This document shows, one piece after another, positions 25,566-40,470 of a DNA stretch of 64,000 nucleotides; the stretch's first letter is position 1, and every line of letters begins with the position of its first letter. Origin of the DNA: Manis javanica (Eukaryota > Chordata > Mammalia > Pholidota > Manidae); assembly GCF_040802235.1 (NCBI RefSeq), contig NC_133157.1, positions 31,141,501-31,205,500 of the forward strand, written 5' to 3'. The translations under genes and the position numbers were made by a program. The notes under the pieces were generated by a model. It was not told the DNA's origin and did no database searches. It was given only the letters and a program-made list of their open reading frames with translations.

Positions 25566-26586
25566 AAAGACTTTCAGCACTGGATGTAAAAATCAGTTAC
25601 TACTATAAGCTGGTTTCAACTTAATGTGAGAAAACCATGACAAGTTTGCTTTGAACATTTAATTTGACCAAAAACATCTATAAATGGAGAACCTACACTC
25701 AGAATATTCTTTAGCTATACCTCTCCCAAATATCCAGGGTGCACTAAATTCATTACCTAATCATGTTAATTAAGCAGTTGCAGTATCTGCTCACGGAGTA
25801 AAGACTGAATTAAAAGCTGCCTTCCTCAAAGTGTAGTGAGACCTCAAAACCACACTAACCCTAACTGTAGTTACGACAGAAAATCCACCCAACATTGGCT
25901 CCTATGACTCTCACACATTGTTCTCTACTTAAAATATTAACTACCTTTACCTTTCCAGAAAAAGGCCTATTATTTAACACTAACCATTTCTAATTTTAAA
26001 CATTACTCATTTCTTAAAAAAATAACACTGTCTTTGATGAGATAAAGAAAAAAATGGCTTACAGAATGCCACACAACTTTTCACAAGCAGCTAGACAAAT
26101 TTTCCCTTTTAGAAAAATTAGTCTGTATGCTATAAATCTTAAATTATTAAAGTACTGTATGCATCTAGAGTGCCACTTGATTTTTTAAGTATACTTAGAC
26201 AACACAATTAAAATGCAAAAGCTGGATATGAGAATATTCAAACATGACCATGATAACAATTTACCAATTAATGCCACTTCGTTCCTTAGTGGTTTAAGCA
26301 CATTCTGGTAGGAGAAAGGCATTTTCAAAATGGAATACTGAATGACATACCACAAAACACTTCCAAAAAAAAAAAACCAGAAAAAGTCTGGGTTATCCAG
26401 ATAAATAAATGTTTTGAATTAAAACACTATACATTTTAGCACATACAAACTTAATGCAAATCTACTATTTCCATTAGAAAGACACAGAAGTGGCACTTAC
26501 TGGTATAGTACAATCCCATTTCGAAGGCATGTAATGTTCTGAATATGTGAAAGAACAGTAATAGTATACAAATACAATTGCATAAA

Positions 26587-26686
26587 TTATGTTCCTCACT
26601 ACTGTATGAGGTCATATTTAGACTCAAGATAAGAGCTTTGTAAGTGTTAGTTTTAAGATCCTGAAAATTATAGAACAGTACATTCA
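26587..26686. repeat. 3'UTR duplicated block, copy 2
   Basis: 100-bp direct copy of 25471-25565, about 1.1 kb away. It has five extra bases after tgaggt and two substitutions. In the mRNA this copy comes first. Each copy contains GTACTGT on the transcript strand, a 7-mer match to the miR-101 seed. Confidence 0.9.
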
Positions 26687-27065
26687 TTGTCTGAATCAAG
26701 GAAACTCTTTAGTGGTTCAGAATCCTCTGAGAATGTACTAACAGGAGTAAATCACTTTCTTCAAAAATAAGAAATGTGTCATAAAACTCAGCAATCCAGC
26801 TCCTTTACCCTTAAAGATGATCTTTAGCACAGCAGAGTTACCTAAAGTTAAGACCAGCAATCATCTTTTTAAAAAACAAGTTTTGTGTTAATAAAAAATA
26901 AAGGTAGACTACACATTTTGTGACCGTCCTGGGAAAGAAGTGTTCATAGTGCACAAGGAAGGACCCACATGGCTGTTCCCTGGGTCCAAAGGAATCCTGG
27001 GAAGTTCTTAATTGACCTTATTACACTGTTGCAAAAGGAAGCAATATCCTTCTGTTTCCTCTCAG

Positions 27066-27073
27066 TGAGGTAG
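27066..27073 (-). promoter_or_regulatory. let-7/miR-98 seed match (8-mer) in the TGFBR1 3'UTR
   Basis: The transcript strand reads CTACCTCA about 75 nt after the stop codon, a full 8-mer match to the let-7 seed. A weaker 7-mer (TACCTCA) lies at 23078-23072 in plus coordinates 23172-23178. TGFBR1 is a known let-7 target. Confidence 0.6.
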
Positions 27074-27146
27074 AACAACTGACCTCCCAAATTAAAACCC
27101 AGGAGCAGATCTGAAGAAAAAGTAGAGTTCAGGCAAAGCCGCAGAA

Positions 27147-27272
<126 letters not shown>

Positions 27273-27899
27273 CTACAAGAAAATACAAGAAAAATAATTA
27301 ACCCTTACACCACTTTCCATTCATTGGTTAACAATCTTGACCTGTTTATTTCCTAAATAATGTATGTACAAGTTTTTTTCATTTCAGCATTATTTGTAAT
27401 AGCAAATGAATATAAGGACCTAGATCCCCATCAACAGGGCACTGGTACCAGCACCTGGAAAGCAGACGGACATGGGGTGACTTACTCAGCAGACTTGAAA
27501 AGGCTGATTTCTAGCCCAGAGCTGTGCAGGGCAGAGGAGGAACATGACTCACACTGAAACTCCCCCTACAACCGAGGGACTGACTGCAGCAAGGATGTTC
27601 AGGCTAAAAATAGGAGCAACAGCCAACAGCACCAGAACCCAAGCTACCTGTGCCCCACCAGCTCAAATGGCTGGGGGACTGTCCCATCCCACCCAGGAGA
27701 AGCCCAGAGGTTTGTATCTGAGGGGACAAAACAGAGATTTCTGACTTGGGGAACACAAGGGTAAAGTTCCATACTAACAACACACTAAATGCTAGGATTT
27801 TAAGCTTTCTCCCCAAAACACAGGCAGCAATTTGCACATACTCCTCCAGGCAAGGGACTGCAAGAGGACAGCTCTGAAGAGACTGACATCAGTGGGTTC

Positions 27900-28471
27900 C
27901 CAAGGAAGCGATCCAGTCAGATCGCCCTAATGATCACCGATCACCGTCAACAAGCTACATTTACAGGCACAGAGCTTCCTGCATGCCCTTTCTGAACACA
28001 AAGAGAGTGTGAGTGTGATGAGACACTTGAGGAAAGGATTATGAAATGCAGAAGCCGATACAAAGAGGAAAAAGCAACTTGGAGAAAACAGAAGCTGTAA
28101 AGAGAAGAAAACATCAACAACTATCATTAACATCCTCAAAGAGATAAAATACTGACACTGGATTTGTCACTGATACTTTTTGCTTTTTGGTTTGACTTTG
28201 GAAAAACTTTACAGAAGAAGGGAGATAAATCTGATTTTTTAAAAAATGATAAAAGCTGACAAACCTCCCAAAAAGTAGAGAAAAAAGACAAAGAGATGGA
28301 GAATTAGAGGGAAAACATAAGAAAATGTGAAAGCTTGTTTAGGAGCTCTAACATTCATAATTAGAGTTGAAGAGAGAACAGAGGAAAATGGAAAGGAACA
28401 AATCAAAGAAATACTTCAGGAACATTTCCTAGAAATGAGCATTTGTTTCCACATAAAAAAGACCAAGTAGT
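27900..28471 (+). mobile_element. Old L1M fragment, left part
   Basis: The end of this stretch (gaagagagaacagaggaaaa, caaatcaaagaaatacttca, acatttcctagaaatgagc) follows the L1M consensus. That consensus continues into accaagtgcccagcac, found at 29783. The element is therefore split by the two insertions between. The left limit is approximate. Confidence 0.6.
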
Positions 28472-28850
28472 TCTCTCTCACTTACCAACTTTACATTTCC
28501 CTGTATGGCCCCGGAAGATGACTGGTTAGCCAGAGACGGGTAAGATTCCTCAAGGGAGGAACAACCTAAGACAGGCACAGTCTCAGGGGGGCCGTCAGGT
28601 GAGAATTTGGGGATCAACAGAGGTGAGGCTCAGAACCTCACCCCCCCTGCTTTGAGAGAAATCTTCTGCATCTGTGGATGTCTTGCTGCCCTTGTCTAGC
28701 CTGGATTAATACTTAGTCCATAGGCACACACCTGATCATCTGATCATCTACATTTGCCTTCTTACAGCACTAAACTATGTTTTCTACCTTTATCTTGCAT
28801 CTACCTACCACTTCAGCATTTTATTAAAAATAAAAATAATAATAATAATA

Positions 28851-29188
28851 GGAGAAATGTGGGATCAACATATAAATCAAGTACAAAAATCAAACGAATA
28901 TTCATATTTGACCTGATTGTTTATAGGTCATAATGCATGATCAAAACCGAAAGTTTCTGTGATGAAACAGAAGAAACAGCCCTTGTACTGTTCACCATGT
29001 AAGAATTTATTCACTATGTAAGAATTCGTTCACCATGTAAGAACTTGTTCGTTATGCTTCAGAAGATTGGAGACTGACGAGAATTACGCTTGAGATGGAT
29101 TAATGATTGTACATTGAGCGTTGACCCCCCTATACTGAATTTTATTGTTAACAACCATTTGATCAATAAATATGAGAGATGCCCTCTC
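28851..29188 (+). repeat. Tandem 3' unit, copy 1
   Basis: 338 bp starting ggagaaatgtgggatcaaca and ending gagatgccctctc, followed by an A-rich spacer. It contains AATAAA near its end and several short internal repeats based on gtaagaa. Confidence 0.9.
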
Positions 29189-29243
29189 AAAAAAAAAAAA
29201 ATAAATAAATAAATAAAAAAATAAAATAATAATAATAATAAAG

Positions 29244-29573
29244 GGAGAAATGTGGGATCAACATATAAATCAAGTATAAAAATCAAATGAATATTCATAT
29301 TTGACCTGATTGTTTATAGTTCATAATGCATGATCAAAACTGAAAGTTTCTGTGATGACTGCCCTTGTACTGTTCACCATGTAAGAACTTATTCACTATG
29401 TAAGAATTTGTTCACCAAGTAAGAACTTGTTCGTTATGCTTCAGAAGATTGGAGACTGACGAGAGTTAGGCTTGAGATGGATTAATGATTGTACATTGAG
29501 CATTGACCCCCCTATACTGAATTTTATTGTTGTTAACAACCATTTGATCAATAAATATGAGAGATGCCCTCTC
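29244..29573 (+). repeat. Tandem 3' unit, copy 2
   Basis: 330-bp near-identical copy of 28851-29188, offset by 393 bp. It lacks 11 bp near the middle, has 3 extra bases (gtt) near the end, and is followed by the terminal poly(A). Confidence 0.9.
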
Positions 29574-29595
29574 AAAAAAAAAAAAAAAAAAAAAA

Positions 29596-29788
29596 GACCA
29601 AGTAGTGATTCTACAACATCTTACTATGCTGATAGACAGTGACTGTAATGGGGTTGGTTGGGGGGACTTGGTGAAGGGGGGGACCCTAGTAAACATAATG
29701 TTCTTTATGTAATTGTAGATTAATGATAACAACAACAAAAAAAAAGTTCTACCCTAAAAAAAAAAAAAAAAAAAAAAAAAGACCAAGT
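29596..29788 (+). mobile_element. Retrotransposon insertion II (short L1 tail) with target-site duplications
   Basis: gaccaagt is repeated at 29596-29603 and 29781-29788, both after A-runs. The body (atcttactatgctgatagac, cagtgactgtaatgggg) matches the 3' tail of the L1 at 38857-39997, so this is a 5'-truncated L1 of that lineage. It ends in about 23 A's. Confidence 0.8.
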
Positions 29789-31134
29789 GCCCAGCACATA
29801 CATATATTCACCCACCAAGCATTTACTGAGTGCCTACCATCTACCCAGAGACCACCTGAGGCCCCAGGGTCACAGAAGTTAACAAAGGGCCAAAATTCTG
29901 CCTTTATAAAGCTACCTTCTTGAGATCTAAAAGCATATAATTAATGAGTAAATAAAATACGTGGACTATAAGTGCTAAGAAGAAACATCATTTATGGAAG
30001 GACATAAAATATGCTAGGGAAGGAGGGTGTTCTTTTAAATAGGGAGAGAGGTAGTGTCCCACTAACAAGGTACATCTGAGCAAAGACCCAAGAGACAGGA
30101 GAAGTTAGTAAACCAAGAAACAGGCCGCCATGGGATCCAGGAAGGAGGATTCACCAAGAAAAGAGGCAAAGGGAGTCCCAAGGACAAAAGGTGAGGGGAG
30201 AGCTCAGGATGACAGCTGTACAGCTGGCCTAGAGAGCGACCGTTCAGACCAGCAAAGGTGAGAAGGTTCTGCAAGGAATCTCTTGAGGTATTCTATTAGG
30301 TTCATATTCTTGATGTGTTTCAACTATGGAGAGGAGATTTATAATAACCTAGAAGTGAAAGACTGAATTAATGGTAAGGACACAGAAAACTAACCAAATG
30401 GAGAAACACAAAAACAACAGTGACAGTATTAACTCAGCACAATGTGGTAGTAATTGCAAATTGCCTGTATGCTGCTTTTAGTGTTAAGTGCTAAACTTTC
30501 TTTTCTGTTTTATTTATTTATTTTTATTTTTATTGATACAGTCATTTTAGTTTCAAGTAAACAATGCAGTGGAAGTGCTAACATTTCTTCATGCTTAAAA
30601 CAGCCATCTGTTTAATAATGATTTGCCATCTTTATTGAATAAGTACATGAATACTTCAAGTTTGTACTTTGAAGTATCAAGATCAAATTTGTAAAAGACA
30701 AAATCTGGCCTAATTTCATTTGTAAACATACAGATTCTTTGAGAGTACTGAGATGTATTTCATCTGGGTCTGGATACCTGTTTTTGTTGGACGTAGCTAA
30801 GGAGCTCTCTTGATGTCAAAGGGTTTATTGAGTCCTACATTTTTAAGATGTAAAATCAACTACTTAAGTGATCAGCTTTTTATTCCTTCTAAGCTACAAA
30901 ACCTCAGATCTGGATGAAAATGCTCTCTGTCTTACCAATATTATAATAATAGATAGTAATTAAATAAAATTTGTATTATGAATCCTTTAAATTTACAACT
31001 AAAAAAACATTTCTGATACTTTTCTAAGGGCTGGGTTTAAGAAGCTTAGGCAGCTGGAAAGAACTTTCTCCACATTCTTGGTGAATATGGGCAATCAGAT
31101 GAGTAAGACGTAAAATCATCTGAACCATTTTTGC
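29789..31134 (-). other. Intron 8 sequence, nothing firm
   Basis: Contains gcccagcac, the continuation of the split L1M, and tactgagtgcctaccatcta near 29825, a MIR/L2-like word. The rest is unassigned. Confidence 0.4.
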
Positions 31135-31300
31135 AATCATCTTATGCAAATTCCTCATTTTACAAAAAGGCAGGCTGAAATCCACAGAACTGAAGTGATT
31201 TACCCCAAGTCAGACTGCAGTGGTAGCGGGGCTGGTCTAGAATGTAGGCTTCCTGCCCTGCCCAGCATGCAGCCCACTACCCTGAGCTGCCCTGGCTGAG
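31135..31300 (+). repeat. MIR element
   Basis: Forward MIR order: ttcctcattttacaaaaagg, ctgaagtgatttaccccaag, tcagactgcagtggtagcgg. Confidence 0.7.
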
Positions 31301-31533
31301 AGGAAGCACTCATGTAAAATGCATGTGCCTTGTTTCACTGGCAGATGTAAACACTCTTCGGACTCACTCATGGCCTTGGTTCTTTAAATGTACTTAAAAC
31401 TGAAGATTTTTTAACCGTATTATTCTGTTTTTATTCGTTGGTTTAATTGCTATGAGAAAGAAAGAAGAAGGAATGCCTGCGCCTGCTCTCCTTAAAGCAA
31501 GGCAGCCAATTTTCACTAAGCAGAAGCAGTTTA

Positions 31534-32865
<1,332 letters not shown>

Positions 32866-33689
32866 TTACTTGATGAAACAGTGGCCACATTACTTTGAAC
32901 TGCTTCATAAATTTTCTTTTATTTCTAAGAATTAAAAAGAAGAAAAAAGTAACCATTTAAGACTTTTCTCCCCTTTCAGCATGGTTCTGATGTTTTTTTA
33001 AATGACTGCTATTATAGAAATTTTCCCAGTTTACAAAGTGAAAAATTATTCCATTACTACCACTTAGTGTTAACACTCTGATGAACGAACATCATTTCAG
33101 ATGTCTCCGTATACATAGACATATACACACAATATTACGTAACAGATCATATTAGACTCAAGAAAAATAATAAATATCCAAACTGGTGTGAAATTAATGT
33201 CCACTAAATCCCATGAAAGTCTGAAGCAACAATTTTATTCCATCTGCCTCATGATCTTAGTTTCCCATGAAAGACATGCGCAATGATCATGACTATTACA
33301 AATGGTACTATGCAACCTTTGCCATGTACTATGCAAGGACCATATATTTTCATCTAAAAGTCTTCTCACTAAAACAAAATGAGAGGAAGGGCAGGCACAT
33401 GCTCCAGAAAACAAATAGATAAAAATGAATGCCAATTCTACTGATGCTACACTATAGGGCTCTGAAGTTTCGAAAACCCTTCTACGGTTACAGATTTGGA
33501 CCCATAAAAACCTGCAGCAACCATGGTACAAGACCCCTACATTCTGAGAGTCCCTGTTGAATCCAGAAATAAAAAAATACAACTGAGATAGAATGAAGCT
33601 TGGCTCTACCCAAAGCCAAGGCGGTCATCTGAAGATATGACGGGGAACCATGCTATGATACACCAAGCAAGGCCTATTTTGGGTCAGAG

Positions 33690-33905
33690 AGGCCCAGGTT
33701 AGAATCTCAGCTCTTCAGCTTACTGTTGACATGAGGTTGGCCACACTACTTAACTTCCATGCTGTGGTTTCCTCATCTGTGAATTGAGGATAATGATGTC
33801 TACCTAGTTGGGTCTTTTAATGTTCAGGGTTTCAACAAGTATTTACTGAGGACTTACTATGTATCAGGTACTATAATCGATGCTAGGAATACAAGGCTGC
33901 AATCC
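33690..33905 (-). repeat. MIR element and adjoining MIR/L2-like stretch
   Basis: Reverse MIR words: ggttagaatctcagctcttc, then acttccatgctgtggtttcc and tcatctgtgaattgaggat. After 33830 a forward-type word, agtatttactgaggacttac, follows, so two ancient copies may abut. Confidence 0.6.
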
Positions 33906-34149
33906 AATGGAATGCACAAATAAATGCACAGTTATAATACAAGGTGCCTGAGGGCCTCAATGGTCCAAGTTCAGCCTACTAGAAGGCACCAAATCCAAAA
34001 GGGGTTTCCTATGAGAAAGGAAGGGTGAGTGCCCAGTTAGGGAAACAGTAGGGAGACATATGCTCTAGGATATAGCACATGCAAAAGTTCTAATGAAGAG
34101 AGAAAAGTATATTTTCATTACATATGAAAATAGTTGGCCTACCTACAGC

Positions 34150-34255
34150 ACAGCATTTCAGGAAAGGATTAAATAATATATAAAAGACCCATTACAATGA
34201 TTGGCATACAATAGGTAGCTTATAAGCATTAGCTACCATTGTTATTATAATTAGC
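34150..34255 (-). repeat. MIR element, partial
   Basis: Reads ggattaaataatatataaaa, then gattggcatacaataggtag and cattagctaccattgttatt, the 3' part of a reverse MIR. Confidence 0.6.
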
Positions 34256-34482
34256 ATAACTAATGATAACATTTTCTGGAAGGGCCACTTTTATCAGCTG
34301 ACATCTTTTTAAGTCAGGTAACCTTGGCTTCAGAGCAGGGAAGACCATGAGATCCTCTACCTGTGGGCAATCTAATAAAGGACAGGTTTGAGTTTCAGAA
34401 AATACATGTAAACAAATGAGAAGGAAAAGGCAAGGACGCTGATTTCAGGGAGTAGCAAATTACTATCCATTCACAAGGGTAC

Positions 34483-34639
34483 CTTTTTGTTCCCACTCTG
34501 TGGTTTGGAGCAATATCAATTGTATCTGTGGCTGAATCGTGTCTTACCGCCAGCCCTAAATCTGCAATACAACAAGTTCCATTCTTCTTTACCAAGATAT
34601 TCTTTGACTTTAAATCTCTATGAGCAATGGCTGGTTTAC
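34483..34639 (-). CDS. TGFBR1: TGFBR1 exon 6: catalytic and activation loops
   Basis: This 157-nt exon has acceptor tttag and donor gtaccc. It encodes [19 protein letters not shown], with the catalytic Asp in HRDLKSKN, then [12 protein letters not shown]. The metal-binding motif is DLG rather than DFG, as is normal for this receptor family. The exon ends NHRVGTKR, part of the activation segment. All catalytic residues are present. Confidence 0.97.
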
Positions 34640-36564
<1,925 letters not shown>

Positions 36565-37424
36565 TTATGATTTATTTATTCAAAAGTTATCACTTTTTAT
36601 TCTCAATCCTGAATCCCACAACTGCAGTATGATGGCATCTTAAGTTTGTATACACTAAACTTCATATTTCCCTGTATTTTCAGTTTGTCTTACTACTTAT
36701 ATATACATATCCTTTAGGTCCTCAGGGTAATTCCTGAGGTAAGGCAAAGATAACTAAAGACATTTAAGAGACAAGAAATCAGAGTCCAAAGATGGTGATC
36801 TTGAGTCTACAAACTTGGTAGCAGAGCTGGGACTCTTGAGAGCCTAGTAAAACAAAAGGTTCAGGTTAGGTGCTCAACGGTTGTTTCTGGAAGGGAAGAG
36901 GGAATCAGTGAGGTAGGGAGGGAGGAAGATGAGAAGTATCTGGAACCCAGTGTGGCCACAGTGGGAATAGAACAGTATGGGACCAAACTGAAAGTGAGTT
37001 TAAATGAAGAAATGCAAGCTTTAATGATTGTGTATATAGTTCACAAAGAAGCCAGACAAGGTAATTTTGATTGCAAAGTTTCCATCCTAGAAAACAAAAA
37101 CGGTACTATCGCTGCACACAGAGAACCTGAGACAGGAACTGAATGTCAGAAGGAGAAAGTTGGGACTGAACCAGTTTTACACAGGTAATTTTGAACTTCA
37201 ACAACTAGAACTATGCATTCCAGAAGTTTGTAAAGTGACACATGAATTTGAAATGTTTCCTTCCATAGAAATCATGGTAAAGATTCTGGCTAGGCTTCTA
37301 AGCCAGGCTGGCCCACAAAAGCCTATTTAAGTAGAAGTAGCTGGAAAAATCATACAGTTGATGAAATCATGAAGAAAAAATGAAAATTTCAATACTAGGA
37401 GGCAACACGATTCACTAAAAGATG

Positions 37425-37560
37425 CACACAGAGTCATTCTGACCTGGTTCAGAATCCAGAGCTTGGCTGTCATTGACTATGTGACCTCAGACAAGTTTCT
37501 TAACCAATGAGCCTATTTCTTCTTTTACACAACAAGAAAACCTTACTTTTTACAACTGTT
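37425..37560 (-). repeat. MIR element, partial
   Basis: Reads ggttcagaatccagagcttg, then ctatgtgacctcagacaagt and ttcttaaccaatgagcctat, the reverse MIR core. Confidence 0.65.
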
Positions 37561-38840
37561 TAGATTTTTAAAATAGGATACTCTATGTTTTTTAAGCTTA
37601 AAATGTGCTGTTTCCTTCCCTTTCTTTTGGTTGGAAAACAAAAGAAAAAAAAACCCAGACTGTCATAAAACAACTTCTATATTTTGAAGGGTGTTACTTA
37701 AATGAAGGAAAGCAACTCTGATTAGAAGAGACTAAGGAAGATGTTTTCAGAAGATTCTGAAGGGGATTTCTGGGTACCTCCCAAAGGATTCAGATATTCA
37801 TACTCGTTCTTTATAAACCTATTCTTCATGAACGTCATAAACTGATTCTGTCCAAACTTGCATCTGTTCTTTTTTCTTGATACAGGTATAGCACTAGCTT
37901 TATCTGCATGCTTATGCATATATTAGCATACAATGATTTTCTGAGGTACTTGACAAGAGAGGCAGAAGAAAAGCTATGTAAGAGGCTGACATATAAAGGC
38001 TTGTTTGAGATGGAGTTAACTACTCAGGAGGATAAAGAGAAAGGAAAAGGGATCAGGATGGAGATTCTGGGCAAAGTCCATTAACCCAAAGGAGAAAGAA
38101 GGTATAGGGAAGTCAGCAGGATCAGCTAGTTCCCATGGTGACCAGCAGATGACAGCACCAGCTTGACTGCTGCTGGAGCAAGTGGGAAAGAAAGTTCAGG
38201 GCACAGCAGCAAGAGCATTTTGTGCCACTGTGTTTGTAACTTGGAATGTGTCTAAAACATGCTGGGCCTGGGTGGGGTTTGAGTCTCAAAAATGCAGATT
38301 TGAAAATCACCACCACAATAGTTTGAAACCAGAAGTTTGGGTAAATTCTTTAAGGGAGCAATTACTATTGGTAGAAGTAAAGTCTTCATATAAATTGGTA
38401 GGAAGTTTCACAAAACAAAGACATTATTAGGAAATAGGAAATTAACAAAGAAAATCTAGAGTCACAGAACATAATAAAGTTTGTTTTAAGAGTGGGGGGG
38501 AAACCTAAATGGTGTCAAAGAAGGAAAAAAATGAAAACTGAAGACTTGGTCAAACTAGGATCACTGCTTTTGTTTATTAGTTTTGTTTCTCAATTAAGTA
38601 TTACTGAATTGGTAATAGCCATTGTTCATCACTGCCTACAACCGTCACTGGCCTTAAGTCACAAAAAAGAGAGAATCCAACATTATATGCTTCCTAATGT
38701 GCTGCAAGAGAATATATAGGAAATATAAAATATTTTCAGGAAACCAATAAAATTTAATCACATTCAGTCTCTGTTTCTAATCACCAGTTTTTAAATAATA
38801 CAAGGAGCAAGTTCAGAGATACTACGGGAATTCAATTAGC

Positions 38841-40013
38841 AAAATCCAGAGTGTGACATGAGACTACATCAACTAAAAAATTTCTGGACACCATTAACAG
38901 AACAAAAAGGCATCCTACAGTATGGGAGAATATATTTGTAAATGACATATCCAACAAGGGGTCAACATCCAAAATATATAAAGAACTCACAAACCTCAAC
39001 ACCCAAAAAGCAAATAACCCTATTAAAAAATGGGCAGAGGATCTGAACAGACAATTCTCCAAAGAAGAAATTCAGATGGCCAACAGGCACATGAAAAGAT
39101 GCTCCACATCACTAATCATCAGGGAAATGCAAATTAAAACCACAATGAGATATCACCTCACACCAGTAAGGATGGCCAGCATCGAAAAGACTAAGAACAA
39201 CAAATGCTGGCAAGGATGTGGAGAAAGGGGAACCCTCCTACACTGCTGGTGGGAATGTAAGCTAGTTCAACCATCGTGGAAAGCAATATGGAGGTTCCTC
39301 AAAAAACTAAAAATAGAAATACCATTTGACCCAGGAATCCCACTCCTTGGAATTTATCCAAAGAATACAACTTCTCAGACTCAAAGAGACACATGCACCC
39401 TTATGTTTAGCACAGCACTATTTACAACAGCCAAGATATGGAAGCAACCTAAGTGTCCATCAGTAGATGAATGGATAAAGAAGATGTGATACATATACAC
39501 AATGGAATATTATTCAGCCATAAGAAAAAAATAAATCCTACTATTTGCAACAACATGGATGGAGCTGGAGGATATTATGCTCAGTGAAATAAGCCAGGCG
39601 GAGAAAGACAAGTGCCAAATGATTTCCCTCATTTGTGGAGTATAACAACGAAGCAGAACTGAAGGAACAAAATAGCAGCAGACTCACAGACTCCAAGAAA
39701 GGACTAGTGGTTACCAAAGGGGAGGGGTGTGAGAGGGTGGGTCAGGAGAGAGGGAGATGGGAATTGAGGGGTATTATGTTTAGTACACATGGTGTGGGGG
39801 GGTCCTGGGGAAAACAGTGTAGCACAGAGAAGACAAACAGTGAATCTGTGGCATCTTACTACACTGATGGACGGTGACTGCATTGGGGTATGGGTGGGGA
39901 CTTGATAATATGGGTAAATGTAGTAACCACATTGTTTTTTCATGTGAAACCTTCGTAAGAGTATATATCAATAATACCTTAATAAAATATTTTTAAAAAA
40001 ATCCAGAGTGTGA
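38841..40013 (+). mobile_element. 5'-truncated L1 with 16-bp target-site duplication
   Basis: AAAATCCAGAGTGTGA is present at 38841-38856 and 39998-40013. Between them is a 1.14-kb L1 3' end. It carries the C-terminal part of ORF2 (an open frame at 39076-39489 with the cysteine-rich stretch [18 protein letters not shown]), a 3'UTR and an AATAAA tail. The frame ends at TGA after IKKM, where L1 ORF2 normally continues, so the copy is dead. It is one of the younger elements here and is antisense to TGFBR1. Confidence 0.9.
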
Positions 40014-40164
40014 TAAGCTCCATAGGACAAACAGTTCAGTTTCTTTAAATAAATAAACTGCCAGAAGAAAAAACATGGAGAAGAAACCTAGCAATTTTAA
40101 GATAAATATCAACCAAATGCTTTGTGTGGACTTTGGATCCTAAATTGAATAATCAATTCTTAAA

Positions 40165-40470
40165 AAAAAAAAAACGGAGACAATTGCAGAAATTTGAAAC
40201 TGACTAGATATTTGATGAGATTTTACAAACTTACAATGGTATTATGGTTATGTTTCATTAAAAAATTCCTCATAATCATAAGATGCAAAATTGAAGTGTT
40301 TATTGATGAAAGACATGGTATATCTTTGGCTTCAAAGAACTCGGATTGGGACAGAGTAGGTGAAATCAGAGATCAAATACAACTGGCAATGAGCTGATAA
40401 TTGTCAAAGCTGGGTGACAGCCTCATTATACTATGCTTTTGTACATATTAGAAGTTTTCTACAATAAAAA
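40165..40470 (+). mobile_element. Old L1M-type 3' tail
   Basis: Reads attatggttatgtttcatta, then tgataattgtcaaagctggg and cctcattatactatgctttt, ending ctacaataaaaac. This is a common 3' end of old mammalian LINEs. Confidence 0.55.

Larger units (their letters stand above)
22665..27146 (-). other. TGFBR1: TGFBR1 3' untranslated region (candidate extent)
   Basis: The sequence after the stop codon is AT-rich and, by eye, free of recognisable transposons until the L1 tail at 22180-22375. Human TGFBR1 has a 3'UTR of similar size, so the whole 4.5 kb is assigned to the message. The end is inferred from AATAAA hexamers at 22740-22735 and 22691-22686 on the minus strand. It carries let-7 and miR-101 type seed matches and a duplicated block (separate entries). 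The exact cleavage point is not shown by the sequence. Confidence 0.75.
28455..29606 (+). mobile_element. Retrotransposon insertion I with target-site duplications
   Basis: The flanks carry the same 17 bp, AAAAAAGACCAAGTAGT, at 28455-28471 and ending at 29606. The inserted body runs from about 28472 to a poly(A) run of about 22 nt ending near 29595. The A-rich target and 3' poly(A) are typical of L1-driven insertion. The body has no long frame. Its 3' half holds two tandem copies of a 330-338-bp unit. I do not recognise the family. It is antisense to TGFBR1. Confidence 0.8.

Noticed and set aside
39076-39489. 137-codon frame as a host gene
   Set aside because: It is the end of L1 ORF2 inside a 5'-truncated L1 flanked by target-site duplications.
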